From an uncultured Bacteroidales bacterium (GTDB lineage Bacteria; Bacteroidota; Bacteroidia; Bacteroidales; UBA932), in the NCBI GenBank assembly GCA_947179325.1, contig CAMXAU010000031.1, forward strand, positions 1-34,553: DNA of 34,553 nt. Reading direction: 5' to 3'. The notes under the pieces are model-generated. The model was given only the letters and a program-made list of their open reading frames with translations, did no database searches and was not told where the DNA came from. Shown in pieces: positions 16,339 through 24,390 of this stretch. Positions within the stretch are counted from its first letter, which is position 1. Each line of letters begins with the position of its first letter. A program made the position numbers and the translations under genes.

Positions 16339-16938
16339 TTATACCAGCTCGTCTGAGATATCCATCATCTTGAGCAGCTGCGCCTTGGCTCTCCTGATTC
16401 TTGTCTTTACAGTGTTTATCGGGATTTCAAGCTCGTCAGCAATCTCCTTGTACCCGAAATTATCGATTAGGTTCATCCTTGCAATAATCCTGTATTCATC
16501 CTTAAGTTTCTCTATGTTTGTCAGCCATTTGTCATACTCCTGCTGGGTTATTATGGCATCCTCTGGATTGTGCATGGCTGCGGGTATCTCGTTAAGTTCA
16601 GCAAGCTGCTCATTTATCGATGTTGTGGGAAGATTGTTCTTCTCCCTGTCCTTCCTGCTGATATGGTCGAATGCCGTGTTCCTGGCAATCCTGTACAGCC
16701 ATGTCGAGAACTTGTACTCCGGGTTATATGTCTTTATCTGGCTGAATGCTTTCTGGAAACTTTCAAGGCAGATGTCTTCAATATCCTCTTTCTGTGTGAT
16801 GTACCGGGCGATATGGGCCCTTACACCGGCATTGTACCTTGTGTACAGGACGATGTATGCTGCCTGGTTCTGCCCGGCAGCGAGAGTGGCAAGTTCAGTG
16901 TCGCTCAGATTAGTGAGCTTCGAGCCAGTTTTTTCCAT
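16339..16938 (-). CDS. ECF-type sigma-70 family RNA polymerase sigma factor
   Basis: 199 aa. Region 2 (about 25-96) includes DIEDICLESFQKAF and FSTWLYRIARNTAFDHISR; region 4 (about 138-190) has the helix-turn-helix GYKEIADELEIPINTVKTRIRRAKAQL. No region 1 or 3 is present, which defines an ECF-like factor. Its start overlaps the 3' end of polA by 29 bp, so translation is probably coupled to polA. No anti-sigma gene with a membrane segment is adjacent, unlike most ECF loci, so control is likely transcriptional or unknown. Confidence 0.93.
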   Translation of the reverse strand: MEKTGSKLTNLSDTELATLAAGQNQAAYIVLYTRYNAGVRAHIARYITQKEDIEDICLESFQKAFSQIKTYNPEYKFSTWLYRIARNTAFDHISRKDREKNNLPTTSINEQLAELNEIPAAMHNPEDAIITQQEYDKWLTNIEKLKDEYRIIARMNLIDNFGYKEIADELEIPINTVKTRIRRAKAQLLKMMDISDELV

Positions 16939-19561
16939 AATTGCATTCTACTGTCAGCGGTACTGACAAATTAATTACATTCTCCATCTCGTTGATGGCA
17001 ATTTCCTTGAGTGTCTCAGCCTCAGACCGGATTGCGTCAAAGACAAGTTCATCGTGGACCTGTAGGACCATACGGCTTCTCAGACCGGCCTCCCTGAGAC
17101 GTGCATCCACTCCAGCCATGGCCTTCTTGATTATGTCTGCCGAGGTCCCCTGGATAGGGGCGTTTATGGCATTCCTTTCTGCAAGTGCCCTTACAGATGC
17201 GTTCCGTGAGTTTATGTCAGGAAGATAGCGCCTGCGGCCGAACAATGTCTCCGCATATCCGCATTCACGTACTGCGGATATTGTATTCTCTATATAGGAG
17301 GATATAGACGGGAAGTTCGCGAAATAGTCCTCTATAATCTTCTTGGCATCTGCACGTGATATCTTTAGCCTCTGGGACAGGCCGAATGCCGAGATTCCAT
17401 ACATGATCCCGAAGTTGGCCGTCTTTGCTATCCGCCTCTGTTCCGGAGTTACGTCTTCCGGGCTTATCCCGAATATCTTTGCAGCTGTAATGGAGTGCAC
17501 GTCCTTGTTTTCGCGGAATGCCTCTATAAGATGCTGGTCTCCGCTCAGATGCGCCATTATCCTCAGTTCAATCTGGGAGTAGTCGGCAGATACGATCAGA
17601 CCGTCTTCTGTGCTTGGTATGAAGGCTTTCCTTATCTCCTTTCCCCTGTCTGTCCTGATCGGTATATTCTGAAGGTTCGGCTTTGAGGAACTGAGACGTC
17701 CGGTGGATGTCAATGCCTGGTTGAATGTCGTATGTATCTTTCCTGTGCGCGGGGACACATAGTTCGGGAATGGCTCTATGTATGTCGACAGGAGCTTCTT
17801 TACTCCACGGTATTCGAGGATCTCATTGATGATGGGATGCTTGTATGCAAGGGCGGCAAGTGTTTCCTCATCAGTTGAATAGCTGTACCTTGCACCTGTC
17901 TTGGCCTTGACTTTCGGGTCAAGTGCCAGCTTCTCGAATATCACATGCCCGATCTGTCTTGTTGACATTACGTTGAGGTCTGGCTCCCCGGCCATGTCCC
18001 TTACCCTCTGCTGTATCTGCTCCAGTTCAGAGCTGAGGCTTGACGCATATTGTCTCAGCTGGTTCAGGTCGACCTTGACCCCGGTGCATTCCATTTTTGA
18101 AAGGACCCTGATGAGAGGCTCCTCCATGTCGTCATAGAGTCTGGACATGGACAGCTCCTGCAGTTCCTCGGAAATCTTGCGTCGAAGCAGGCATGCTGCT
18201 ACAGCCTCCTTTGTATGGGAAACCTTGCTGGCTTCTTCCTCCTGGATGTCGAACAGGGACAGGCTGACCGGCGCCGTCTCGTTCTGCGCCAGGTCGATGT
18301 CGAGATAACCTTTGGCAAGGATGTCTATCCTGTGGCTCTTCTCCGGGTTGACCAGATAATGCATCAGTTCAATGTCATATAGCTTCCCCTTCAGGCATAT
18401 GCCGTTGCTGTTCAGTATGTCGCACTGTTTCTTGAGGTCATATCCCGTCTTGCTTATCGCGTCATTTTCAAGTATCCCTATGAAATCCTCGGCAGAACCC
18501 TCAGAGGCAAGGTATCTGTCATTTGACACTACTCCGATTGTGACAAGCGATATGGCGGAGAATATGCTCTCATCTGTGGTTTCCGTAATGACTGAGCATT
18601 CTCCGGTCTCGGCTGCGATCCTTGCTGCTTCAGCAGGGGAGACCTCCTCTATTTCAAGGGATTTCTTCTCCTTTTCATCCACAGGAGCCTCGATATGCCC
18701 GATATATTTCATGAGCGAACCGAATTCATATCTGTTGAACAGTTCTGCTATCTGCGGAGCATATTCAAAGTCTATCGCCATTTCTGAAGTGTCGCATTCA
18801 ATAGGGACGTCTGTACGTATCGTGACAAGGTCGTGGCTCATCCCGATGTGCTCCCTGGCGGCCTCGAAGGCTTCACGCTGTTTCGGTGTCAGCTCGTCAA
18901 TGTGTGCATATATGCTGTCTACTGACCCGTATCTTGATATCAGCTTGCCGGCACCTACTTCTCCGACCCCCTTGACTCCAGGGACATTGTCTGAGGTGTC
19001 ACCGCATATTGTAAGCATCTCTATGACCTGTCCAGGTGAGCTGATGCCGTATTTGCTGCAGATCTCTGCGGGGCCGAGTATCTCATTCTCATTTCCTGCC
19101 TTGCCCGGCCTGTACTGGAGGACATGCTCAGATACAAGCTGGCCGTAGTCCTTGTCCGGTGTGACCATGTAGACGGTAAACCCCTCCTTCTCCGCTTTTT
19201 TTGCTACGGTGCCTATAACGTCGTCGGCTTCATAGCCTTTCATCATCAGGACGGGTATCCTCAATGCCTGGCATATTTCAGTCAGAGGCTCAAGAGAGTC
19301 AATGACAAGCTGAGGGGTCTCTGACCTTGTACCCTTGTAGTCGGGATACATCTCATGCCGGAAAGTCCCTCCCGGAGGGTCGAATGAGATTGCGAGGTGC
19401 GTTGGCTTTTCTTTGCCGATAAGTTCCAGGATATATTTTGTGAAACCGAAGAGTATGGAGGTGTCCATGCCCTTGGAATTTATCATCGGATGCCTTAAAA
19501 AGGCATAGTACATCTTGAATATCAGGGCATGCCCGTCTATTAGGAAAAGTCTCTTGTCCAT
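16910..19561 (-). CDS. polA: DNA polymerase I
   Basis: 883 aa from ATG 19561 (MDKRLFLIDGHALIF); the upstream in-frame extension crosses the promoter and is rejected. The 5'-nuclease domain (1-~290) retains its acidic residues: Asp9, Asp61, Glu111/Asp113/Asp114, Asp136/Asp138, Asp188/Asp191. The polymerase domain has motif A DYSQIELR (Asp660), motif B RRIAKTANFGIMYG (Lys713, Phe717, Tyr721) and motif C VHDE (Asp837, Glu838). The middle 3'-5' exonuclease-like domain (about 310-460) appears to have lost catalytic Asp residues. It processes Okazaki fragments and fills repair gaps. It heads the operon with the sigma factor and rsmG. Confidence 0.96.
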   Translation of the reverse strand: MDKRLFLIDGHALIFKMYYAFLRHPMINSKGMDTSILFGFTKYILELIGKEKPTHLAISFDPPGGTFRHEMYPDYKGTRSETPQLVIDSLEPLTEICQALRIPVLMMKGYEADDVIGTVAKKAEKEGFTVYMVTPDKDYGQLVSEHVLQYRPGKAGNENEILGPAEICSKYGISSPGQVIEMLTICGDTSDNVPGVKGVGEVGAGKLISRYGSVDSIYAHIDELTPKQREAFEAAREHIGMSHDLVTIRTDVPIECDTSEMAIDFEYAPQIAELFNRYEFGSLMKYIGHIEAPVDEKEKKSLEIEEVSPAEAARIAAETGECSVITETTDESIFSAISLVTIGVVSNDRYLASEGSAEDFIGILENDAISKTGYDLKKQCDILNSNGICLKGKLYDIELMHYLVNPEKSHRIDILAKGYLDIDLAQNETAPVSLSLFDIQEEEASKVSHTKEAVAACLLRRKISEELQELSMSRLYDDMEEPLIRVLSKMECTGVKVDLNQLRQYASSLSSELEQIQQRVRDMAGEPDLNVMSTRQIGHVIFEKLALDPKVKAKTGARYSYSTDEETLAALAYKHPIINEILEYRGVKKLLSTYIEPFPNYVSPRTGKIHTTFNQALTSTGRLSSSKPNLQNIPIRTDRGKEIRKAFIPSTEDGLIVSADYSQIELRIMAHLSGDQHLIEAFRENKDVHSITAAKIFGISPEDVTPEQRRIAKTANFGIMYGISAFGLSQRLKISRADAKKIIEDYFANFPSISSYIENTISAVRECGYAETLFGRRRYLPDINSRNASVRALAERNAINAPIQGTSADIIKKAMAGVDARLREAGLRSRMVLQVHDELVFDAIRSEAETLKEIAINEMENVINLSVPLTVECNYGKNWLEAH

Positions 19562-19583
19562 TTGTCTGCAAAGCAAAATCTTC

Positions 19584-19591
19584 CAAAGGTA
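19584..19591 (-). promoter_or_regulatory. -7 element of the polA operon promoter
   Basis: Read leftwards: TACCTTTG, matching TAnnTTTG, 22 bases upstream of the polA ATG. It is 21 bp from the divergent PepSY-like gene's -7 element. Confidence 0.72.
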
Positions 19592-19612
19592 ATGTTTTTT
19601 AATAAAAATATT

Positions 19613-19620
19613 TATATTTG
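19613..19620 (+). promoter_or_regulatory. -7 element of the PepSY-like/rmuC promoter
   Basis: TATATTTG, matching TAnnTTTG. The expected transcript start is near 19627, giving an untranslated leader of about 138 bases before the ATG at 19765. Confidence 0.65.
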
Positions 19621-19669
19621 ATGCCGCTTTTTGGCAAATTATGTGCAATATGCCGCCATTGACCAGGGA

Positions 19670-19730
19670 AACTGCACAGTTCACGGCATGGAAAATGTAT
19701 GCCATAGCCTGGATTTTATCCTGTGCAGTT
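19670..19730 (+). promoter_or_regulatory. Structured 5' leader of the PepSY-like gene
   Basis: A 10-bp perfect inverted repeat (19670-19679 AACTGCACAG, 19721-19730 CTGTGCAGTT) encloses a second one (19685-19689 GGCAT, 19699-19703 ATGCC). It lies in the untranslated leader, ends 34 bases before the start codon and has no T tract, so it is not a terminator. I match it to no known riboswitch. Confidence 0.4.
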
Positions 19731-19764
19731 CAGGAAAGACCATTTAAAAACAAAATAAACCGTT

Positions 19765-20202
19765 ATGAACAGAATTTTTACATTTTTTATCCTGATGCTG
19801 GCATTTGTCTCTGTTGCAAAGGCAGATGACAGGCCTATATCATTTGAGCAGCTGCCGGCAGAGGCAAAGAATTTCATCAAGGTGAATTTTCCGGAGGAGA
19901 TTTTTACATACGCGACAAAGGATGTCGACTTCCTGGGCACTTCGTATGATGTCCGCTTCAACTCAGGGCTTACTATTGAGTTCAACAGCAAAGGGGAATG
20001 GAAAGATATCGAATCAAAATACTCCACTGTTGACGCTAAATTCGTCCCTGAGCAAATCAAGAGCTATGTGGCTGCGCAATGGCCAGGGGCACAGTACAGG
20101 AAAGTGGAGAAAAAGAGACATGGAGGATATGAGGTAAAGCTTACCAATGGCCTTGAAGTTGAGTTTGACAGGAATTTCAATGTAATCGACATTGATGACT
20201 GA
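19765..20202 (+). CDS. Secreted PepSY-like domain protein (first copy)
   Basis: 145 aa with a signal peptide (1-20, ending VAKA before DDRP). The mature protein has two copies of a repeat of about 60 residues: LPAEAKNFIKVNFP...YDVRFNSGLTIEFNSKGEW, then VPEQIKSYVAAQWP...YEVKLTNGLEVEFDRNFN. This is the PepSY-like (DUF2874-type) pattern of small periplasmic proteins in Bacteroidota. Their function is poorly known; ligand or peptidase modulation is suggested for PepSY domains in general. It precedes rmuC by 11 bp, and a paralogue follows rmuC. Confidence 0.85.
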   Translation: MNRIFTFFILMLAFVSVAKADDRPISFEQLPAEAKNFIKVNFPEEIFTYATKDVDFLGTSYDVRFNSGLTIEFNSKGEWKDIESKYSTVDAKFVPEQIKSYVAAQWPGAQYRKVEKKRHGGYEVKLTNGLEVEFDRNFNVIDIDD

Positions 20203-20213
20203 TATCCACTGAA

Positions 20214-21581
20214 ATGACAGATGTCTTCCTTATCATTATAGCCGTAGCTGCCATTGTGGCTGCGGCTATTGTTTTTGCAATGTATGCAGCTTGCCGGAAG
20301 GAACTGGGGCGCGCGCTTGAACGTCTGGACGTGCAGACACATGATGCTGATGCCAGGATAGAGCGTATCGTGTCGCTTGAGAAGGAGAATACAGCCCTTT
20401 TAATGCAAATCCGTGGCCAGGAGGAGCTTGCGGCGCGTGTCGCGGATATCCATGAGCGGACCATAGGGGAAATGAAGATTCAGCACCAGAAGGACATGGA
20501 GCTAATGAAGGAGCAGTTCAAGGCTGCCGCGGCTGAAATAACCTCACGTAATACGCAGGAGTTCAAGGAGCAGAGTGCCGGCAGGATTGCAGATCTGCTT
20601 GACCCCATTAAAGAGAAATTTGCCGAATTCTCAAAAAGCGTGAATGATTCCAGGACTGCTTCAGCGGCCATGAAGGCGTCGCTGGAGGTGCAGATAAAGA
20701 GCCTTATGGACCAGTCGGGAAAAGTGGGTGACGAGGCCAGGAACCTTGCCAATGCACTTACAAGCCGCTCCAAGGTCCAGGGAGATTTCGGAGAACTGAT
20801 ACTTCGGGACATACTTCTCAATGCCGGGCTTGTGGAAGGCATACATTTCATCTGCCAGGGAGTGATTACAGATGTCAATGGCCATGAGGTCAGGAGCGGT
20901 GACGGCAGGACTCTGATCCCGGATGTCCTTGTATATTATCCTGATGACACGATGGTCGTAGTAGACTCAAAGGTAAGTCTGAAAGACTATGCGTCATACA
21001 TGTCGTCCACCGATGAGGTGGAGAGGGAAAGGTTTGCACGCCAGCATATTGAGAGCGTAAGGAAGCATATCAATGAACTTTCAGACAAGAACTACGCTTC
21101 ATATGTCCCTGACGACAAGAAGAAGGTGGACTATAATATAATGTTCATTCCGAATGAAGGGGCTTTCCAGATGATGCTTGACCGCGCACCGGGGATGTGG
21201 CACGAGGCGAGAAACAGGAATGTCCTGGTGGTCAGCCAGATGACGCTTGTGATTGTGTTGAACATGATCCAGATGGTGTGGAAGCAGGCGGAGAGGGAGA
21301 GGAATGTGGAGGAAATCCATAAGGTCGCTTCGGAGCTGATGACTCAGCTTCAGTCCTGGCTTGTAAGCTATACCGTTGTCGGAGAGCAGATTGAGAAAGC
21401 AGCGAAAAGCTATTCGGAATCAAGGAGAAAACTTGTGGAGTCAAACCAGTCTGTCATACAGAAGATCAGGAAGCTCGAAAAGCATGGGCTTGCTCCGAAG
21501 AAGACCTCGCTAAAGTCCTCCTCACGCAGGTCCGGGCCTGAATCAATCATTCCTGCCGGGCTTTTGGATGAAGATTTATAA
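20214..21581 (+). CDS. rmuC: DNA recombination protein RmuC
   Basis: 455 aa. A single N-terminal membrane anchor (about 4-26) is followed by a long coiled coil (about 30-180) and the RmuC domain (about 180-430). The domain contains GDFGE (190-194) and a nuclease-like segment IPDVLVYYPDDTMVVVDSK with Asp237, Asp251 and Lys253, resembling PD-(D/E)xK folds, then FIPNEGAFQ. In E. coli RmuC limits inversions at short repeats. It is flanked by two PepSY-like genes. The basic tail (APKKTSLKSSSRRSG) may contact nucleic acid. Confidence 0.93.
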   Translation: MTDVFLIIIAVAAIVAAAIVFAMYAACRKELGRALERLDVQTHDADARIERIVSLEKENTALLMQIRGQEELAARVADIHERTIGEMKIQHQKDMELMKEQFKAAAAEITSRNTQEFKEQSAGRIADLLDPIKEKFAEFSKSVNDSRTASAAMKASLEVQIKSLMDQSGKVGDEARNLANALTSRSKVQGDFGELILRDILLNAGLVEGIHFICQGVITDVNGHEVRSGDGRTLIPDVLVYYPDDTMVVVDSKVSLKDYASYMSSTDEVERERFARQHIESVRKHINELSDKNYASYVPDDKKKVDYNIMFIPNEGAFQMMLDRAPGMWHEARNRNVLVVSQMTLVIVLNMIQMVWKQAERERNVEEIHKVASELMTQLQSWLVSYTVVGEQIEKAAKSYSESRRKLVESNQSVIQKIRKLEKHGLAPKKTSLKSSSRRSGPESIIPAGLLDEDL

Positions 21582-21585
21582 TGCG

Positions 21586-21593
21586 TATATTTG
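21586..21593 (+). promoter_or_regulatory. -7 element of the second PepSY-like gene
   Basis: TATATTTG, matching TAnnTTTG and identical to the -7 element of the first copy. It lies 4 bases after the rmuC stop codon, so the second PepSY-like gene probably has a promoter of its own. Confidence 0.6.
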
Positions 21594-21647
21594 CATTCCA
21601 TTTTGGGGTTACCATTGATTATAGAGTAATTTAATGATAGAATGCTT

Positions 21648-22070
21648 ATGAAACGTTTAGTTCTGATTTTTGCTGCGCTGCTTACATTTGCAGCGGTTTC
21701 TGGGGCGGCTGTCAAGTCCCTGAATTTCGAGAAACTTCCGATACAGGCCCAGGAATATGTGAAGTCAAATGTCCCTGACCTTTCGATTGCCCTGATAAAG
21801 AAAGACGGCAGCGAGTTCGATGTGGTCTTTGCAAACGGAATGAAGATCTCATTTGACAAGAAAGGTGTATGGAGGAAGATCAAATGCAAGAAATATCATG
21901 TAGACGAGAGGCTTATACCGGCCTTGATACGTGAGAAAGTCAATGAACTGTATCCAGGGAGCCGTTATGAGAAGATTGAAAAGGACGGTAAGAATTTCGA
22001 GGTTGAGCTTGTCAGCGGAATTGAGCTGACTTTCAATTCAAAATATAAACTTACGCACATTGACGACTGA
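21648..22070 (+). CDS. Secreted PepSY-like domain protein (second copy)
   Basis: 140 aa from ATG 21648 (MKRLVLIFAALLTFAAVSGA, signal peptide); an ATG two codons upstream (21642) is possible. It has the same two-repeat layout as the copy at 19765: LPIQAQEYVKSNVPD...FDVVFANGMKISFDKKGVW and LIPALIREKVNELYPG...FEVELVSGIELTFNSKYK, and both proteins end in HIDD or DIDD. The sequences are clearly diverged, so this is an old duplication. It has its own promoter and a strong downstream hairpin. Confidence 0.85.
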   Translation: MKRLVLIFAALLTFAAVSGAAVKSLNFEKLPIQAQEYVKSNVPDLSIALIKKDGSEFDVVFANGMKISFDKKGVWRKIKCKKYHVDERLIPALIREKVNELYPGSRYEKIEKDGKNFEVELVSGIELTFNSKYKLTHIDD

Positions 22071-22085
22071 TATAGAGCCATATGT

Positions 22086-22121
22086 AAGAGGGCCATTCCA
22101 GATTTCTGGTGTGGCCCTCTT
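22086..22121. terminator. Bidirectional hairpin between convergent genes
   Basis: The outer stem 22086-22095/22112-22121 (AAGAGGGCCA/TGGCCCTCTT) encloses an inner CCAG/CTGG stem with an ATTT loop. It lies 15 bases after the second PepSY-like stop and 8 bases from the nitroreductase stop, so it can serve both. The T tracts are short. Confidence 0.75.
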
Positions 22122-22128
22122 TATGTGA

Positions 22129-22758
22129 TTACCATGTGTCATAATGTATGTTTTCCGGCTTCCATTTCTCCATTGGAGCCTTGCTTCCGGACGGGTATCC
22201 AACTGGAATGACATTCAGCGGCACTATGTTCTCCGGGAGATCCAGGACTTCCTTGATGAATGCAACCCTTTCCGTCATAGGGTAGACTCCGCACCATACT
22301 GCACCTAATCCCAATGCATTGGCTGCAAGCAGTATGTTTTCGCTTGCGGCGGATGCGTCTTCCACCCAATAGTCACGTCCATCGCCAGGAAATGTGTTGT
22401 CGATGTCTCCGCAGACAACAATTGCAAGCGGGGCTGTCTCCACCATTTTCATTGTCTTGATGCGGGAGGACAGCTTTCCAAGTATTTCCTTGTCCCTTAT
22501 CACGATGAATTTCCATGGCTGCTTGTTTCCTGCGCTCGGTGCTGCCATGGCTGCGCGGAGCAGCTGTTCTGCCTTTTCCGGCTCAACATCCTTGTCTATA
22601 TATGACCGGATGCTTGTGCGGCTCAATATGTTGTGCATTGCAGCCTGCTCTCCATTGCTGTTTTCTGCTGTTCCGTGTGACGGGAAGAAAACTGTTTTTA
22701 CAATAAGGGCTACAAGTGCTATGGCAAGAAGCACATTCAGAATCTTTGATATGTTCAT
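22129..22758 (-). CDS. Membrane-anchored nitroreductase family protein
   Basis: 209 aa. A hydrophobic N-terminal segment (about 6-26) acts as signal anchor or signal peptide. The nitroreductase fold follows: RTSIRSY (FMN phosphate binding, about 48-54), AAMAAPSAGNKQPWKFIVI (about 69-87), ENILLAANALGLGAVWCG (about 140-157) and VIPVGYPSG. The family uses FMN and NAD(P)H to reduce nitro- and quinone-type substrates. An envelope location is unusual for the family, though Bacteroidota have such versions. It is the last gene of tyrS-rbfA-permease-nitroreductase, 32 bp after the permease gene. Confidence 0.88.
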   Translation of the reverse strand: MNISKILNVLLAIALVALIVKTVFFPSHGTAENSNGEQAAMHNILSRTSIRSYIDKDVEPEKAEQLLRAAMAAPSAGNKQPWKFIVIRDKEILGKLSSRIKTMKMVETAPLAIVVCGDIDNTFPGDGRDYWVEDASAASENILLAANALGLGAVWCGVYPMTERVAFIKEVLDLPENIVPLNVIPVGYPSGSKAPMEKWKPENIHYDTW

Positions 22759-22790
22759 TGTCTATTTCTTTTTTATGTGTTTTCTGGAAT

Positions 22791-23996
22791 CTACCTGTGC
22801 CTCAGCACCGGCAGCAATGCAATCAGATAGCCTATTGCAGACACCCCCACAGCAGTAATGAGGATGTCCTGCCATGAAAGGATGACAGGATAGGCGCTTA
22901 TGACGAAGTTCCCAGGCATTGTAATGAAGCCGAACTTCTGCTGGAGCAGGGCAAAACCTATCCCAATTACAAGTCCTGCCGTAAGTCCCGTGAGGGAAAT
23001 CATCCATCCTTCAAGTATGAATATCCTGCGTACCAGCGAGCCGGATGCACCCATGCTCCTCAAGGTCCCGATGTCGTCTTTCTTCTCGATGATGAGCATC
23101 GTGAGGGAGCCAAAGATGTTGAATGCTATGATGATGATGACAAATATGAGGATAAGGTAGATTGACGCCTTCTCGTATTTCATCATCTGGTAGAGGGATT
23201 CATTCTGCTGGAAGCGGTTGTTCACATTGAATCCGTTCCCCAGCCGCCGGGACAGCTCTTCCTGTATCGTCTGTATCTTCTTCTGGCTTGTGCCGTCATG
23301 CATCCTTATCTCAACGGCAGAGACCTCGTCTTCATATTCCAGCAGTTCCCTCATGGTCTCGATAGGTACTATGAGGTATTCGCTGTCTATGTCGTTGTTT
23401 ATGACGAATGTCCCGGAAGGGTAGACATTCACGGTCTCTATGGAAGCAGCCGGATTTGAAAGCGATATGCTTCTTGTCCTTGCAGGGAAATATATCTCTA
23501 TAGGTGCGACAAACCGTGGGCTTATCCCCATTTTGCCGGCAAGCCCGGCACCTACACATGCAAGCGGCACATCACCTCGGTGCAGATTGAACTTCCCTTC
23601 CCGGATATGTTCCCGCAGAGGCGATTCCTCTTCATATATGGAGTCTACACCCTTTGCCTTTGCCACTCCCTGTCTGCCGCCGTAGCTGATGAACACATTC
23701 TCCTGCAGTACTGTACATATGGTCTTTATCTCCGGCTGGCTGTACAGCCATTCATATGCATCTCCCTCCGGGATGAACACCTTTCCGGCAGCGGGCGTGA
23801 CCATGAGTTCAGGCTCGATGCTCCCGAGCATCAACTTCACAAGCGAGTCAAATCCGTTGTATATTGAAAGGATGATTATGAGCGCAGCTGTGCCGATAGC
23901 CATGCCGGTAGCGCTTATCGCCGATATTATGTTTATCACATTGTGTGACTTCTTGGCGAAAAGGTATCGTCTGGCTATGAAAAACGGAAGGTGCAT
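22791..23996 (-). CDS. FtsX-like ABC transporter permease (LolC/LolE type)
   Basis: 401 aa. The N-terminal helix begins in the typical FFIARRYLFAKKSHNVINIISAIS and spans about 20-45; a large periplasmic domain (about 50-270) follows, then three C-terminal helices (about 275-300, 325-350, 370-395). The motif NIFGSLTMLIIEKKDDIGTLRSMGA is shared by LolC/LolE and related permeases that release lipoproteins from the inner membrane. No ATPase (LolD-like) gene is adjacent. The start codon overlaps the rbfA stop by one base (TAATG). Confidence 0.9.
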   Translation of the reverse strand: MHLPFFIARRYLFAKKSHNVINIISAISATGMAIGTAALIIILSIYNGFDSLVKLMLGSIEPELMVTPAAGKVFIPEGDAYEWLYSQPEIKTICTVLQENVFISYGGRQGVAKAKGVDSIYEEESPLREHIREGKFNLHRGDVPLACVGAGLAGKMGISPRFVAPIEIYFPARTRSISLSNPAASIETVNVYPSGTFVINNDIDSEYLIVPIETMRELLEYEDEVSAVEIRMHDGTSQKKIQTIQEELSRRLGNGFNVNNRFQQNESLYQMMKYEKASIYLILIFVIIIIAFNIFGSLTMLIIEKKDDIGTLRSMGASGSLVRRIFILEGWMISLTGLTAGLVIGIGFALLQQKFGFITMPGNFVISAYPVILSWQDILITAVGVSAIGYLIALLPVLRHR

Positions 23997-24343
23997 TATT
24001 TCTTCAGCAATTCCTCGATGTGCTCGACATAGTCAAGGGAACTGTCAAGATAAAATACTATTTCAGGGACAATCCTCAGCTGCTTTGCAACCCTTGCTCC
24101 CAGCTCTCCGCGAAGCGCCTTGACATTTGCGTTGAGTGTATCCATTACGGCAGAGGCCTTGCCTGATGGAAATATGCTGACATAGACCTTTGCGACGGAC
24201 AGGTCAGGGCTGACCCTTACACCGCTGACGGTCACAAGAGCACCTCCGAATATCGCCATGCCCTTGCTGCGTATGATCTCGGCCATGTCCTTCTGTATCT
24301 CCTTGGCAACTTTCAGCTGTCTTGTGCTTTCTGTATTTTCCAT
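23996..24343 (-). CDS. rbfA: 30S ribosome-binding factor A
   Basis: 115 aa from ATG 24343. The KH-like protein has RQLKVAKEIQKDMAEIIRSKG, VTVSGVRVSPDLSVAKVYVSIF and LRIVPEIVFYLDSSLDYVEHIEELL, the full RbfA pattern; it assists 16S 5'-end maturation. An in-frame ATG six codons upstream (24361) directly abuts a strong hairpin, so I prefer 24343. It is co-transcribed with tyrS upstream and the permease downstream. Confidence 0.93.
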   Translation of the reverse strand: MENTESTRQLKVAKEIQKDMAEIIRSKGMAIFGGALVTVSGVRVSPDLSVAKVYVSIFPSGKASAVMDTLNANVKALRGELGARVAKQLRIVPEIVFYLDSSLDYVEHIEELLKK

Positions 24344-24361
24344 ATGCGGATCATTTTCCAT

Positions 24362-24384
24362 CCATCCCGCACACGGCGGGATGG
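24362..24384 (-). other. Intercistronic hairpin between tyrS and rbfA
   Basis: A 9-bp perfect stem (24362-24370/24376-24384, CCATCCCGC/GCGGGATGG) with a 5-base loop, 6 bases after the tyrS stop. It has no T tract in the direction of transcription, so it is more likely an mRNA-processing or translational element than a terminator. It decides the rbfA start. Confidence 0.5.
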
Positions 24385-24390
24385 TGATGA

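Noticed and set aside
19641..19829. 62-codon frame in the leader of the first PepSY-like gene
   Set aside because: It overlaps the PepSY-like start in another frame and has no start context or family resemblance; the leader structure explains the region better.
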